DNA of 64,000 bases from Leptasterias polaris (lineage: Eukaryota; Echinodermata; Asteroidea; Forcipulatida; Asteriidae). Below the pieces are notes generated by a model that saw only the letters and a list, made by a program, of their open reading frames with translations, made no database searches and was not told the origin of the DNA. A program made the translations under genes and the position numbers. Of this stretch, positions 10,057 through 20,516 are shown piece after piece (within the stretch, counting starts at the first letter, position 1; the number at the start of each line of letters is the position of its first letter). The DNA is taken from contig JAZGTN010000073.1 of the NCBI GenBank assembly GCA_037783415.1, positions 434,001 to 498,000 on the forward strand, in the 5' to 3' direction.

Positions 10057-10500
10057 TTATTCATCGTTTTATCATTTGGTTGACAGTTACTGTACAAGAT
10101 TAATTTATTTATTATTAGTCTCCTGTATAGTTTTCTCATGGTTGCCAGTCACAGTGCAAGATTAATTTATTTATTAAGTCTCCTGTAAATTGTTCTATTC
10201 GTCTTTTGATAGTTTTTAAAGTACATACATAACTTATGAAATATATTTTTGAAATATATGTCTTTACGTTTATTTATTGATGGACATTAATCGGTGATTT
10301 TTTTTCGTTTAGTTTTTTTTATTCATCGTTTTATCATTTGGTTGAGAGTTTACAGTGCAAGATTAATTTATTTATTAACTCCTGTATATTTTTCTATTCG
10401 TCTTTTGATAGTTTTTAAAGTAAATACATAACTTATGAAATATATTTCTGTATGTTTTTACGTTTATTTATTGATGGACATTAATCGGTGATTTTTTATC
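10057..10500. repeat. AT-rich tandem duplication, unit ~190-255 bp
   Basis: The phrase TTATTCATCGTTTTATCATT recurs at about 10060 and 10317, each followed by GTGCAAGATTAATTTATT, TCGTCTTTTGATAG and TGGACATTAATCGGTGA. The first unit contains an extra internal partial copy. It is non-coding. Confidence 0.8.
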
Positions 10501-10781
10501 CTTTAATTGAAAAAAAAATACTATACAGTATATTTTTGTGAGAAATCTGTTATGTAACTGTTAAGCTTGGTTGGTTGCTTTTGTGACCGATTGCTGCGCG
10601 AACAATAGATCTTTCAATAGCGCAGCACGACCGGTCGATCGTGCAGATTGACCGATCGCGACCAACATATTCACTCAGTTTACTGTGTTCAGATTCACTA
10701 GGTTCACTAGGTTCACTATATCATATAATGTATGTTCACTAGCCCTGGTAGGACGTCAGTCAGTGCCACTGCACTGACGTT

Positions 10782-11308
10782 GGGTATAAAGATCCTGTAC
10801 AATACGAACACAATTTTAGGTACACATTTTTCATATTTTTACCTGATTTGAGAAGCTGAAACTCCATTCATATATTCTTGGTGTCCATAAAATAACTACA
10901 CTTTTTATGAATTCACAACTAACAAATACATCTCCCATGGATGACATTATTTCCGAAAAAAAGTCCCGAGTTGTGCACTAACGATGTGACCATCGTGTAC
11001 CAATTGACTGTTTAGGCTCATGTGCGCATGCGCGATATGCATAGCATCTACAAAGAACGCGCATGCGCGTAAGCATTCTCAAGCGGTTCACAAGCTGTCA
11101 GTTTAGGCTGTCGTAACAAATGCGTCAATTTCCATTTTATTTTCACAATAATGTCATCCAAGGAAAAAATTTACAATTCTGAATAGAGCAGGCGTAAAGT
11201 TCAGGACACAAAGAATATGTGAATCAAGTTTCAGCATCCTCAAAAAGGTAAAAATATGAAAAAATGCTATCATAAATTTTTTCGCAAAGACAGAGCACCT
11301 TTATACCC
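10782..11308. mobile_element. Foldback element with long imperfect terminal inverted repeats
   Basis: The ends GGGTATAAAG and CTTTATACCC begin arms of roughly 190-230 bp that match at about three quarters of positions. One conserved stretch is TCATATTTTTACCT followed by GCTGAAACT and ATATTCTT-GTGTCC. The short centre contains two GCGCATGCGCG words. There is no coding sequence. Confidence 0.65.
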
Positions 11309-11330
11309 TGGACTCCATCGCGTTGTAACT

Positions 11331-11722
11331 TGTATCCTCCACTGTCCGGTTTTCGATGTAGTATGCCTTTTTCTTTGAATTGAAAAAAAATAAAAATATT
11401 CCATAATCAACTGATGCCCTAATTACCTTCCTTTGTTTATAAGAAATATGTAAACATATATTAAAACGTGATAGACATTGAAACTTTCACAACACGCACC
11501 AATCTTCGATGACTTCAATAGCGTCCCATTTGTTTTGAGTTTGACCTGCTTTCGATGCAAACAAGAAAGTATGGTGTCCGGCTGAAGCCATACATGGAAG
11601 AAACATCTGCAGTGACTACAAGTTTTCTGTGAGACTTAGTGTATGACTCTATAGCCAGCAGTTTTCTTCATTTTATTCAACATATTTTTTATTTAGTTTT
11701 TAAAATAACCATGGAATTTAAA
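11331..11722. repeat. Interspersed repeat, inverted relative to 18640-19062
   Basis: About 390 bp here is the reverse complement of 18640-19062, with high similarity over landmarks such as CTGTCCGGTTTTCGATGTAG, ACGTGATAGACATTGAAAC and GACTCTATAGCCAGCAG. It is not a recognisable gene. The inverted pair lies ~7 kb apart in each large duplicate. Confidence 0.8.
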
Positions 11723-12531
11723 AAAAAAAAAAAATATATAAAAAAAAAAAAAAATAATAATAATAATAATTCTTGGCTTTCAAATCTTATTTGTATTTAG
11801 TTTTGTGTCTTTTTATGTTTCTTAACATTTATAATAAAGCATATAAATAAACAGTGATAATCGAATCACAAAGATGATGTTTAAATTTTAATATTAATAA
11901 CAAAAATGATAGAGTGTTACAAAAAAAAATTATCCAGACTATTATTAGAAAATGATATAAGGCACGTGGCTTCTTTAAGCCTCTGTATTTTTTTCCCCAG
12001 AATGCTCAGCAGAATGTTCAGTCACATGATTTGATCATCGTGAATTGTGAATTGAAAAAGTGTTTGATGAAACTTTTTTTTATGGCCCCGACAGTATGAC
12101 ATATTTTTGTACCTTGCAGAAATGCCTAAAATACCACAACTTTTTGCATTTACAAGTGCAACTAACCAGTGGAGCCTTACATGTTTCTAAGTTTTGGTCA
12201 AATGAGAGGAGACTCTTTGCTTGGCAAGTCAAACCACAAAAATTGTATCTAGGGACTGTTTACATCGCGCGCAGAGAGGTAAAAGATTTGCCTCGATTTC
12301 AGGGACGCCCTGAATACAGGGCGTCCTACGATATACAACGGAGGAGTCCAACCTGGGCTACATGATGTATATCATATGTTCACTAGATTCACTGTGGCAC
12401 TGTGGCACTGTGTCTTGTGTTCACTGTGTTTTCACGTAAAAACTGTAGGCTTAAAGAACAATAAACTCATTTAGTTTCAAGTAACTGAAGTAACATTAAA
12501 CTGTGCTAACAAATTATCACGAAAATAGGTT
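11723..12531. other. AT-rich spacer with A-tract/AAT microsatellite, no gene
   Basis: It starts with an A-tract interrupted by TATATA and an (AAT)n run (about 11725-11770), one of the few places where the two large copies differ. The rest includes a 101-codon frame (12060-12365) with no recognisable domain. A GC-rich palindrome of the GGGCGTCC type lies at about 12300-12328. Confidence 0.5.
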
Positions 12532-12539
12532 CTGATTAA

Positions 12540-14063
12540 GGAAACCAGTCAACTCGCCCCCCAGCAAAGTCGCCCCCCAGCAAAGTCGCCCCCCAGCAAA
12601 GTCGCCCCCCAGCAAAGTCGGCCACCACAAAGTCGCCCCCTCACTTACAAAGTCGCCCCCTGTCAAAGTCGCCCCTCACAAAGTCGCCCCCTGACAGAGT
12701 CGCCCACCAACAAAGTCGCCCCCCGACACTGTCGCCCCCTAACAAAGTCGCCCAGTGTATGGTTGAGCGACGTAAAGCCATATCACAAAAGTGAGGGCGC
12801 TTTTGAATATTTTGAAACAATTTATTAGCACACTGGGGGAAGACGAATGTACATGTAGATAGATCTGTTACAGAAGGAATGCTACGGGATTTTCGAGCGT
12901 GCACGACGGGTTTGAGCGTGTTTAATCTTCGTGTTGTAGCAGGTTCTTTTAAATATTAGAACACTAAAATAATATATATATAACAGGTTATTTACATTTT
13001 ATTTACAGAATATATATACATCAAATAAATTATCAAGCAGAAGTGAACATGAGGGTGATGGGAAGTTATTTCACGAGTGTTTATTTTGAGAAGACGGTTT
13101 GGGCTACTTGATAAATGAAATACCGCGGCATCTTTTCTGGGACACTCATCGGCCGTGACTAATTTGATTTTGCATATGTTTATTCATGTTAATTCTCAAC
13201 ATTATAAGGTTATGGTGGTTATTTACTTGATAATTTCCCCCCTTGTTTTACTTTGTGCTTACATAATTATAAAGAACTAAATTTTATTCGCGAATTTATT
13301 AAAAGTTATGGTGGTTATTTATTTGTTTTTAAATAAAGTTCTAATTGTTTTTTTAATTCAAAACCTTCTTTTTTTATAGTCTATATATGTTGTTTAATTG
13401 AAGTTCGTGAAGTTTTATTGTTGTGATAAGTTGACAGGTTGCCTACTTTAATTAAAACCCTAAGTCGATCACTGATGTATTTTGACAAGATAAGATAAAA
13501 CTTTATTATCCCACACGGGGGAAATTCAAACTGGTCTTGATTCAAACACTAGGCCTACAGACAAAATCACTAAACATGTCATAACAACTGTTTATTGTTA
13601 AAACAAATTGATTAAAAATATTAACTAAAAATATCAGGTACATGTATAAAAATATGTTTCCGGTATGGATTAAAAATTATGCACAGCAATAATACAATCT
13701 TAAATGATTGGCATGCTTAATTTAATTCAGAAAACTGTTTATGTTCGATTCAGATTTACATAATATTATAGAAGGTCAATTCAAAGTAAAAAAAAGAAAA
13801 TAGCTAATTAATTAGTTATCTAGCGGTAACATTTCGACAAAAGCGGAGAGTTTTCTCGAAAAGACAAAGCATTCGCCAAGCCCTGGAATCTCCAATGGTT
13901 GAATCTAAACCGTTAACAAAAGGGTGCCCTCACTTCGTGAAATCTTCTTGGGCGACTTTGTTAGGGGGCGACTTTGTTAGGGGGCGACTGTGTCGGGGGG
14001 CGACTTTGTTGGTGGGCGACTCTGTCAGGGGGCGACTTTGCTGGGGCGAGTTGACTGGTATTC
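12540..14063. mobile_element. Complete non-autonomous DNA transposon with CGCCCCC-repeat TIRs and 8-bp TSD
   Basis: CTGATTAA is duplicated exactly at 12532-12539 and 14064-14071. The 1524-bp element begins GGAAACCAGTCAACTCGCC and ends GGCGAGTTGACTGGTATTC, 17/19 matching inverted termini. Each TIR continues inward as an array of ~15-bp units (GCAAAGTCGCCCCC), about 13 units on the left (12555-12755) and 6 on the right (13950-14050). The interior has no transposase; a short frame over the left array is an artefact. A retrotransposon tail (13486-13540) is nested inside. An 8-bp TSD would fit the hAT or P superfamilies. Confidence 0.85.
13486..13540 (-). mobile_element. 3' terminus of a non-LTR retrotransposon (GGGATAATAAAGTTTTATCTT type)
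   Basis: On the minus strand the sequence reads a GGGATAATAAAG motif, then TTTTATCTTATCTTG, the usual 3' end and ATCTT-repeat tail of CR1/L2-like elements in marine invertebrates. The 5' extent is unclear (up to ~13800). It sits inside the DNA transposon at 12540-14063. Confidence 0.5.
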
Positions 14064-14654
14064 CTGATTAAACATGTGCCTTTTAACTCCAAACGTTAGA
14101 AAACTTCATTAAAATTTAAATTAATAAGTCATCAAAAAACACTATTTTCAAATAGTCCAAAACCCCTAAAATTACTGCATATGGAACTATGATACGTAAG
14201 GATGTATTTACCTGTATCCAAGGTCTGTGGTAGAATGGAACGTGGACAAATTTAGATGACAAAAAGGGGCTTGGAAATCTTATTCTTTAGTTTTACAATG
14301 TGGCTCAATTGTTTGTGGCTCAGCTGAAAATAGCGCCCTCAAGAGGCAAAGGTCCAAGATAGAAAAATCAACGTAATACCGAAGAAAAGAAATTTTAGGC
14401 TTTGTTTGGTGTTTGCAATTAAAACACTTTTTGGTGTGCATTCATCAAAAGTAGCCAGAAACTAAAGTATAGTTAAAGTAATTGTCAAGATATGGTGGAA
14501 CGATCACCAATTGAGACATCCCAGATGCAATTTTCACTTCAGACCAAAAATCTTTCGTTTTAATTGATAGTGTGAAAGAACAGGTGCTGTTGTCAAGAAT
14601 GGACTTTTTCATATTTTATGTGACGACTTATTATTAATATCATTTTTCATACAG
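14064..14654. other. Presumed intron or flank before the CoA-transferase exon
   Basis: I see no ORF or repeat of note. A T-rich tract and AG acceptor at its right end lead into the exon at 14655. Confidence 0.4.
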
Positions 14655-14839
14655 GTGCTGGGGTGGTAACAACTCGAGCTCACGTCCACTACATTGTGAC
14701 AGAGTATGGCATTGCTTATCTGTTTGGGAAGAATCTTCGACAGAGGGCGCATGCGTTGATCAATATCGCACATCCAGACTTCCGAGAGACTCTAGAGAAA
14801 GCCGCCTTTGAGAGGCTCAAATGTATGCCGTCACCTTAA
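14655..14839 (+). pseudogene. Orphan terminal exon, 4-hydroxybutyrate CoA-transferase / acetyl-CoA hydrolase family (copy 1)
   Basis: After an acceptor (TTTTTCATACAG), GT plus 60 codons and a TAA encode the C-terminal end of an acetyl-CoA hydrolase/transferase family protein: GVVTTRAHVHYIVTEYGIAY, then LFGKNLRQRA, then HPDFRETLEKAAFERLK. These match the family's VTTR-x-x-VHY-VTEYG-A and IAHP-x-x-R-x-L signatures. Such enzymes move CoA between acyl donors, usually in mitochondria. The frame is clean, but I found no other exon of the gene upstream in the 14.6 kb of this block. It may be the last exon of a gene with long introns beginning outside the window, or a stranded fragment carried by the duplication. 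The family call is firm; gene status is not. Confidence 0.7.
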
Positions 14840-15149
14840 GAGACCCACTTGAAGCAGTTGGTCTACCAAGTCTAGTGAGAGTTTGTGCTGTTTATTGGTT
14901 CTAAGTTTGGGCCATGTCACTTGAATTGAGGCAACCAGTTCAAGGCAATCTCCAAGAAGAACAGGCATTCTCAGATCAATTGGCACATACTTTTCTTGGG
15001 TTTTGTAAGACATTGTTAGAGAAACAACTCTTGTGCAGTTGGTTGCCTCCAAGTTGCCCATAAAAATTGCCTTTTGTGACATGGCCCTTTAGCACACATA
15101 TCCTAGTTGCTAGATCAAGGCCCTTTCCAACATAACTCCCAGATCATCA

Positions 15150-15290
15150 CATACTTAGCCCATTCCTTGAACTTTCTCAACTCCCTGGCAAGGGAGCATT
15201 ATACAACTCAAGCTGCAGGTGTTAATCCAACACAATGCCGCCCTCTCTCGCACCTTACAATAACAGCAATTAGACAACTGTTGTTATAAT
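15150..15290 (-). mobile_element. 3' part of a tRNA-derived SINE
   Basis: It matches the longer copy at 37085-37315 over GGCATTGTGTTGGATTAAC, CTGCAGCTT and CCAGGGAGTTGAGAAAGTT on the minus strand, but lacks the tRNA-like head. Confidence 0.5.
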
Positions 15291-15299
15291 TAACCTTAC

Positions 15300-16060
15300 T
15301 TGTAACTAACTTATTTATTTATTTCATATTCAGTATTCAATTGACACTCCTGAATAAACAATACAAAATACTGCAGTATAAACAAACAGTAACTAGACAT
15401 GTTCGAAATTAAGTAGAGACTTGGAATTTACAACATTTGTACAAAGTCCCTTAAACACAGTGTCAATTGCAGCAATAATTGACACACCTGAATGAGTAAT
15501 CATTGTTGAACAATAAGAATGCATAATAATAAAAAAAAATTAATGGAAGTGTTTGACATAAGGTATAGACTTGAAATGTATGGCATCTTTGTAAAATTCC
15601 CAATATACACATCAATAAAATAACCGTTGTTAATAGTGAACTGCAAGACTTGTTCCAGAACTGTTTTATTTACTTTATATGCGATATTGAATTACCATCT
15701 TAGAGAGAGCAATCATCAATGAATAATGAATGTTTTAAGTAAAGTATAGACTTGATATGTACGGCAACTTTGTAAGATTACAGTGTCAAGTTGTAAAGTT
15801 TCATTAAGAGACCTGACTATTTGACTTCAAACCTTGTTTTGGTCACATTCGATCCTAAGAAATAGAAAAATGGCCAGCCATTCTAAAGATATATTCAACC
15901 CCGTTGTAAAATATCAGAAACAGAGTCAGGCACATCAGTTAGACAACCTTTGTTCCGGAACTATATTCTTTGATTTATTGCATTATATAAGTATTTAATT
16001 GACACACTTGAATGAACATTCATCTGCGAACAATACATGTTTGAAGTAAAGTAATGGACC
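15300..16060. repeat. Satellite-like dispersed repeat, about four degenerate units
   Basis: Same family as 766-1305. GTAGAGACTTGG / GTATAGACTTGA recurs at about 15413, 15562 and 15742, together with TTGACACACCTGAATGAGTA and GTGTCAA words. Just after it, a tRNA B-box-like GGTTCGAATCCC occurs at about 16062, shared with 34081. Confidence 0.6.
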
Positions 16061-16399
16061 TTGGTTCGAATCCCACCTCAAACCAAAGCCTCACATGTGG
16101 ATTGAGTTTTACAGTCCCTTCCTGATTACAGTCAAACCCTCGTTATAAAGAGGATCTGCTTATAAAGAGAATATTCTGAAGTCCTGAATCTCATTTCTCC
16201 TTTGTGCTTATTTGTTTTGCTGTCCTCTTACAACAATTTTCCTGCTATAAAGAGGTAATTTGGCCAGTCCCAGCAATCCTGTTTTAACAAGAGTCGACTG
16301 TTTTAACAAGAGTCGACAGTAAATTTTGTCTTCCTCCCAAACCTACAATACATTACAAAACTACATCTCTTCACTGACTCACTTATGCATCTCCAGCCC

Positions 16400-16622
16400 A
16401 GGGCCCCATTTCCTGGCTCTGCTTATCGCCGAATTCTGCGCTTGCAATCATCATTCTCCACTTACCGAGCAAGCGCCAAATTTCTGCGCTAGCAAGCGTA
16501 AAATGCCTAGTAGCGTGGAGTACGCAAGCGCACAGGCAAAAATTCCCTGCTAACCCATGACATACCCTTGACGTTAGTGCGGAATTTTTGCTTAGAGTAA
16601 GCAGAGCCATGAAATCAGGCCC
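16400..16622. mobile_element. MITE with ~25-bp TIRs
   Basis: The left end CAGGGCCCCATTTCCTGG... continues as CTCTGCTTA. The right end read in reverse is CTGGGCCTGATTTCATGG followed by CTCTGCTTA; the TIRs match at 22 of 27 positions. GCCCAGG flanks both sides (16396-16402 and 16619-16625). A related flank near 34700 (CTTCAGTCCAGGTGTTTTT) lacks the insert and looks like an empty site. Confidence 0.6.
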
Positions 16623-17317
16623 AGGTGTTTTGTCAGTCCATTCCTGGTTACCCCATTTGGGGTTTTCCCTCCCACATCTACATTAATAACTAAACATTAT
16701 CTCTTCACTGGCTTCTGTGAACATGCATATTCAGCCCGGGGGGGCGCATTTCTCGTCCCTATTGACGAGCCCTTAGTTTTATCACCAGACAGATGTAAAT
16801 GACGTCAGTGATTCACACTCATGGCAGTAAAAAGAACAGGGTTCGATCAAGATCCTGGAGAAGCCAGATCTCCTTTTCTGCCATTCCAGATGGGGTCATG
16901 TCCGAGTTAGTGGCTGGGGCTTGGACATACCCTGAACAAGCATTGACGTATAGAACACCCTCCGCAACAGCCGTAGCCACCAATCGGGACATGGCTAAGG
17001 TATCCAAATTGAGGCTTTGATGACATAGTCTGGCTTCTTCTTTGTGCGATGAGAGTCAGTGCTCTTGAATGCTTGTGAATACAGGGAACAATTTCATGAC
17101 AGAATCATGACAAACATCCATTATTATGTCGGGGTGGGAAGAGGGAGGGGGCTTCCTACACGAAATAATTAATAATGATAACAATAATATAAAGTATTTG
17201 TAAAGCGCCCAAATCCACCAAATTAAGGTGGTCAAGGCGCACGAGAGGGAATCCTCACACGGTAAAAAATCAGATAAAGATCAATTAAAGATATTCAAGT
17301 CATATTATTAAACTCGT
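16623..17317. other. Repetitive spacer 3' of the LRR gene, no gene
   Basis: The segment up to ~16930 has a diverged copy at about 32550-32900 (TTAGTTTTATCACCAGACAG, GCAGTAAAAAGAACAGGGTT), where small indels break the frame, so the short frames here are not supported. 17160-17230 has an (AAT)-rich run and GCGCCCAAATCCACC, resembling a SINE tail. 17232-17317 is probably 3' UTR of the LRR exon, also conserved at 1340-1418. Confidence 0.45.
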
Positions 17318-18598
17318 TTAGTAATTTTCCAAACTAATCTGGATGTTTGACATCTCTTGCTGTACAATAAGTGCCTTATCTTCATATGTGAAGTTACATT
17401 TGATCAAAATTACATACATCCTGTTAGTAGGATGCTTCAAATGCCTTAAAGAAGGAGCCCATGATGCAACTGAATGCCTCAGCTCTTTATTGTAACTGAG
17501 GTCCAAGGTGTCAATGTTCCCTACTGATTTAGCGAAGGGCTCAATATCTACGCCCGTCAAAGAACAGTTGCACAAAGACATCTTTTTCAGTGGGTTCAGG
17601 TGTCCAAGGTGAGCAGCCCATGATGCTGCATTACCACCAAGGGAAGGATTATCCGACAAATCCAGTATGGCTAGAGTGGACATGTCACTCAGTGATCCAG
17701 CAAGTGGTTCAATGTCTTTACTTTGCAATTCACATTCTTGCAAGAACAGCTCTCTAAGGTGTTTCAGGTACTTCAAGTGCTGGGCCCAGAGGTTTGCCGA
17801 GCCACCCAATTGTGGATTACAGGAGAGGTCAATACTGAAACAGTCCTCTCTGGTTTTTATTCCACTTAAAATTTCTGAAAGGTCAGAAGAAGATATTGAA
17901 TCTTCACACAGAGACAGAAAAGTCATTTGTTTGCCATATTCCTCAACTTGCTCTAAAAAGTCATCATAATGTGAACTGCTATCGTGTAATTTACAGTTAA
18001 CAACATTCTTCAGCATACCAAGTAAAACAGCAATGTATATAATATCCTCGTGTTGGAAGTCACATCCTATGAGTGTCAAACTTTTTAGCAAGTTTAAACT
18101 TTGCAGGTTATAACCCCATGATGATGATACAGAGCCACCAATATCCTCGCTGATACCACTCGGTTTTATTGTCAATTCTATCAACTTGGGTGTGTTGACA
18201 AACGACGATGTTATGTATTCCATACTGGCAGTAGTTACTTTACAATCATATAGTTTAAATTTTGAGAGATTCGTCATTCCACTCATCACGTCTCTCAAAA
18301 CCTCACCGAAGCCTTCTAGGTTGCACTCGGAAAAACACAAACTTGTTACTTTGCTGAGTTGGGCATTTTTTCTGCCTTTCTTTCTGTCATCGTCTTTCAC
18401 GTGTTTCAGGTAGTAAAATAAAGCGTGAAGACCATCATTGCTGTAATCATGAATAAACAAACCCTCTGTAACCAAATCCACTGAAGGAAGGTCATCAAAC
18501 TTGCCTTCGAAGTAATACTTAACCGACAACTCCTTCTGGAGCATTGTTCCTTGCCTGAAGCATTTTTGCTTATGGTTTAACACCTTGTTTGTGAAGCA
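17318..18598 (-). CDS. LRR exon of the DED-NACHT-LRR gene (copy 1)
   Basis: From a possible acceptor (GACAATCAG before TGC at 18598), 426 codons run to a stop at 17318. The first ~60 residues (EGKFDDLPSVDLVTEGLF, then LFYYLKHVKDDDRKKG) form a helical segment as found between NACHT and LRR in NLRs. The rest is a leucine-rich repeat domain of about ten units, including LDLSDNPSLGGNAASW and IDTLDLSYNKELRHSVASW. It is closely related to 1419-2587. In the gene it follows the NACHT exon (19180-20516), but the intervening intron (18599-19233) is made almost entirely of repeats and the NACHT donor appears lost, so joining in one mRNA is uncertain. LRRs in this family sense ligands and hold the protein autoinhibited. 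Confidence 0.8.
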   Translation of the reverse strand, partial: CFTNKVLNHKQKCFRQGTMLQKELSVKYYFEGKFDDLPSVDLVTEGLFIHDYSNDGLHALFYYLKHVKDDDRKKGRKNAQLSKVTSLCFSECNLEGFGEVLRDVMSGMTNLSKFKLYDCKVTTASMEYITSSFVNTPKLIELTIKPSGISEDIGGSVSSSWGYNLQSLNLLKSLTLIGCDFQHEDIIYIAVLLGMLKNVVNCKLHDSSSHYDDFLEQVEEYGKQMTFLSLCEDSISSSDLSEILSGIKTREDCFSIDLSCNPQLGGSANLWAQHLKYLKHLRELFLQECELQSKDIEPLAGSLSDMSTLAILDLSDNPSLGGNAASWAAHLGHLNPLKKMSLCNCSLTGVDIEPFAKSVGNIDTLDLSYNKELRHSVASWAPSLRHLKHPTNRMYVILIKCNFTYEDKALIVQQEMSNIQISLENY

Positions 18599-18639
18599 CT
18601 GATTGTCACCACAACAAAAACGTATTTTTTTGTTTATTT

Positions 18640-19062
18640 TTTTTATATATTTTTTTTAAGTTTTTGAAAAATACCATGGTTATTTTTAAAACTAAATAAA
18701 AAATATGTTGAATAAAATGAAGAAAACTGCTGGCTATAGAGTCATACACTAAGTCTCACAGAACACTTGTAGTCACTGCAGATGTTTCTTCCACGTATGG
18801 CTTCACCCGGACACCATACTTTCTTGTTTGCATCGAAAACAGGTCAAACTCAAAACAAATGGGACGCTATTGAAGTCATCGAAGATCGGTGCGTGGTGTG
18901 AAAGTTTCAATGTCTATCACGTTTTAATATATGTTTGCATATTTCTTATAAACAAAGGAAGGTAATTAGGGCATCAGTTGATTATGGAATATTTTTAATT
19001 TTTTTTCAATTCAAAGAAAAAGGCATACTACATCGAAAACCGGACAGGGGATCGGGAGGATA
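18640..19062. repeat. Interspersed repeat, inverted relative to 11331-11722
   Basis: Fills most of the intron between the LRR and NACHT exons. It is the reverse complement of 11331-11722, including the CATCGAAAACCGGACAG end, which here is altered to ACAGGGGATCGGGAGGA. Confidence 0.8.
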
Positions 19063-19179
19063 TAAACCTTTTAATTGTTTAAAACTAATTTTTGTGTTTT
19101 TTTTGTAATGAAATTGTTTTTGTAATCAGTATTGAATTTGAATGTTTTTAGTGCACACAGGGAAAACAATTTTCACTTT

Positions 19180-20516
19180 TTACTTGTAAACTGTGACGAA
19201 ATAAGTAAAATTGAATTGAATTGAATTGAATAGTAGGTACTCCAACCTCGTATCCTGTCTATCACTGTATCTCATGATGTTTTCAACAAGGATATGATTT
19301 GTGTTAAACTGTTCTTCATTAGTTCCAAGTAAGCTTCGGAAGAAGATGGCCGCACAGTACTCTTGGAAGGTTCTGTGGATGAAACTTACACTGTGTCGAA
19401 TTTCAAGTCCTTCAATGACCCTCTGGCTGGTGAGGATGCCTGCTTTTAATGCAGACCTAAGTGCCTGATCTTCAAAGTCACTTTCTTTAAAAAGAAACTC
19501 TTGTGGTGACAGCAGATTATTTAAAGCCTTTTCTCCGATTGAGATCACCACTCGAGTTGTTTCATCTGGTGGCAGGTATGGTTGTTTTCTTTTGAAAATG
19601 TACCCCAAGGCATCTTTGTATAGTTGGTACATCGTGTCTGGGATTGTAGACTGCTCTCTCCATAGTACACACATTAAGAGCAAGAGCATGGGACTCGTTG
19701 CCAAATCAAACAGTACATCTGAGGATCTAATTTTCTGCAGGAGTGCCTCTGCTTGTCCTTTATCATCTTCCTTGCAGAAAAAACTGTAAATGTACTTCTC
19801 AATATCCTCTCCATTAAATCCTAGTACCAATACATGAACAAACGGTTTTTGAATCAGAGGTTTGGTCACTAGTTTATGGAAGTGAGATGGACGAGTTGTT
19901 ACAACAACACAACTACCTCTGAGTATCTTACGATTTAGGATTCGATAATAGACATTACCAGATGACTGTGAGGCCTCCGAGACATCAGTCGTCTTAAATT
20001 CATCAAAACCATCAAAGAGAATCAGCACTTTCTCTGGGTAGGTGGTAATATATGACATCAAATCATCTTTACTTATAGCTACATCTTCATCTATGAGCTG
20101 ATGAAAAATTGCATCAATAAACTCTGAGGACTCTTCCAATGCAAACATCTTCAAGATGAAAACAAGTTTGTACTCCTTGAGTTTCTCACCGATTGCCCAG
20201 TCATAAGCCATTTTGTCAATGAGTGTTGACTTCCCAACACCAGCTCTTCCTTCCAGAATTATTCTTTGTTTTGAATCCCCTTCCTTAGTCTTCTCCAAGA
20301 ACATGTCCACATACGACTTCAACTGTTTTCCTCGGTGATCAGTATTTTTTAGCTTCAGCTTTGTGTAGATGTCACTAATGGATTTCATATCATCCCCAAC
20401 CCATGGAATTATCTGCACAAAGCTACCAGTGGTCATATATCGCCTTCTCAAAATCTCTTCAACCTTATCAGCAGCCTGAAGGGGTCCATCTGTCACCATA
20501 AATGCAGCAGGTTCTC
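19180..20516 (-). CDS. NACHT exon of the DED-NACHT-LRR gene (NLR-like)
   Basis: An acceptor (TTTTTTTTACAG) at 20517 opens the exon, in frame with the phase-1 linker donor. Numbered from the internal Met at 20499, Walker A is GRAGVGKS (84-91), Walker B is LILFDGFDEF (159-168), the sensor-like TTRPSH is at 201-206, and the NLR signature SFIHRTFQEYCAA is at 372-384. NACHT modules bind and hydrolyse ATP to drive oligomerisation. All key residues are intact. The exon runs into GAATT-repeat sequence after residue ~423 and ends at a TAA at 19180; no good GT donor is visible, so either the LRR exon is no longer spliced on or a cryptic site is used. With the DED and linker exons the protein would be ~574 residues without LRRs. 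Confidence 0.85.
19183..19233 (+). mobile_element. (GAATT)n retroelement tail abutting the NACHT exon
   Basis: The sequence AAATAAGTAAAATTGAATTG followed by GAATT units (19210-19230) resembles the retrotransposon tail at 3241-3271. It replaces the expected 3' edge of the NACHT exon after codons for RLEYLL. In copy 2, 36 bp of it are missing. The 5' extent of the insert is not clear. Confidence 0.55.

Larger units (their letters stand above)
1..19731. repeat. Large direct duplication, copy 1 (left end outside the window)
   Basis: This block recurs at 38618-58312. Comparing the two by eye, every exon, transposon and microsatellite lies at a constant offset of +38617 up to about 19190. The differences I saw are a T/G at 6152 vs 44769, reshuffled bases in the A-rich tract near 11725, a T/C at 18370 vs 56987 (Lys vs Glu in the LRR protein), a T/A near 19000, a silent C/T at 19606, and a 36-bp deletion in copy 2 around 19190-19230. 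Identity stops abruptly after GAGGATCTAAT at 19731/58312, inside a NACHT exon. The left edge cannot be seen because the window starts inside the repeat. It is either a very recent segmental duplication or an assembly duplication. Confidence 0.95.

Noticed and set aside
10740..12361. 1.6-kb transposon with TAGCCCTGGTAGGAC-like ends
   Set aside because: The ends match only 13/15 and no target duplication could be found; the foldback element inside explains part of the signal.
12060..12365. 101-codon frame
   Set aside because: No domain, no codon pattern, and located between transposons; kept only as spacer.
16799..17020. 73-codon plus and 62-codon minus frames
   Set aside because: The related copy at 32750-32900 has indels that break both frames; there are no splice signals or domain.
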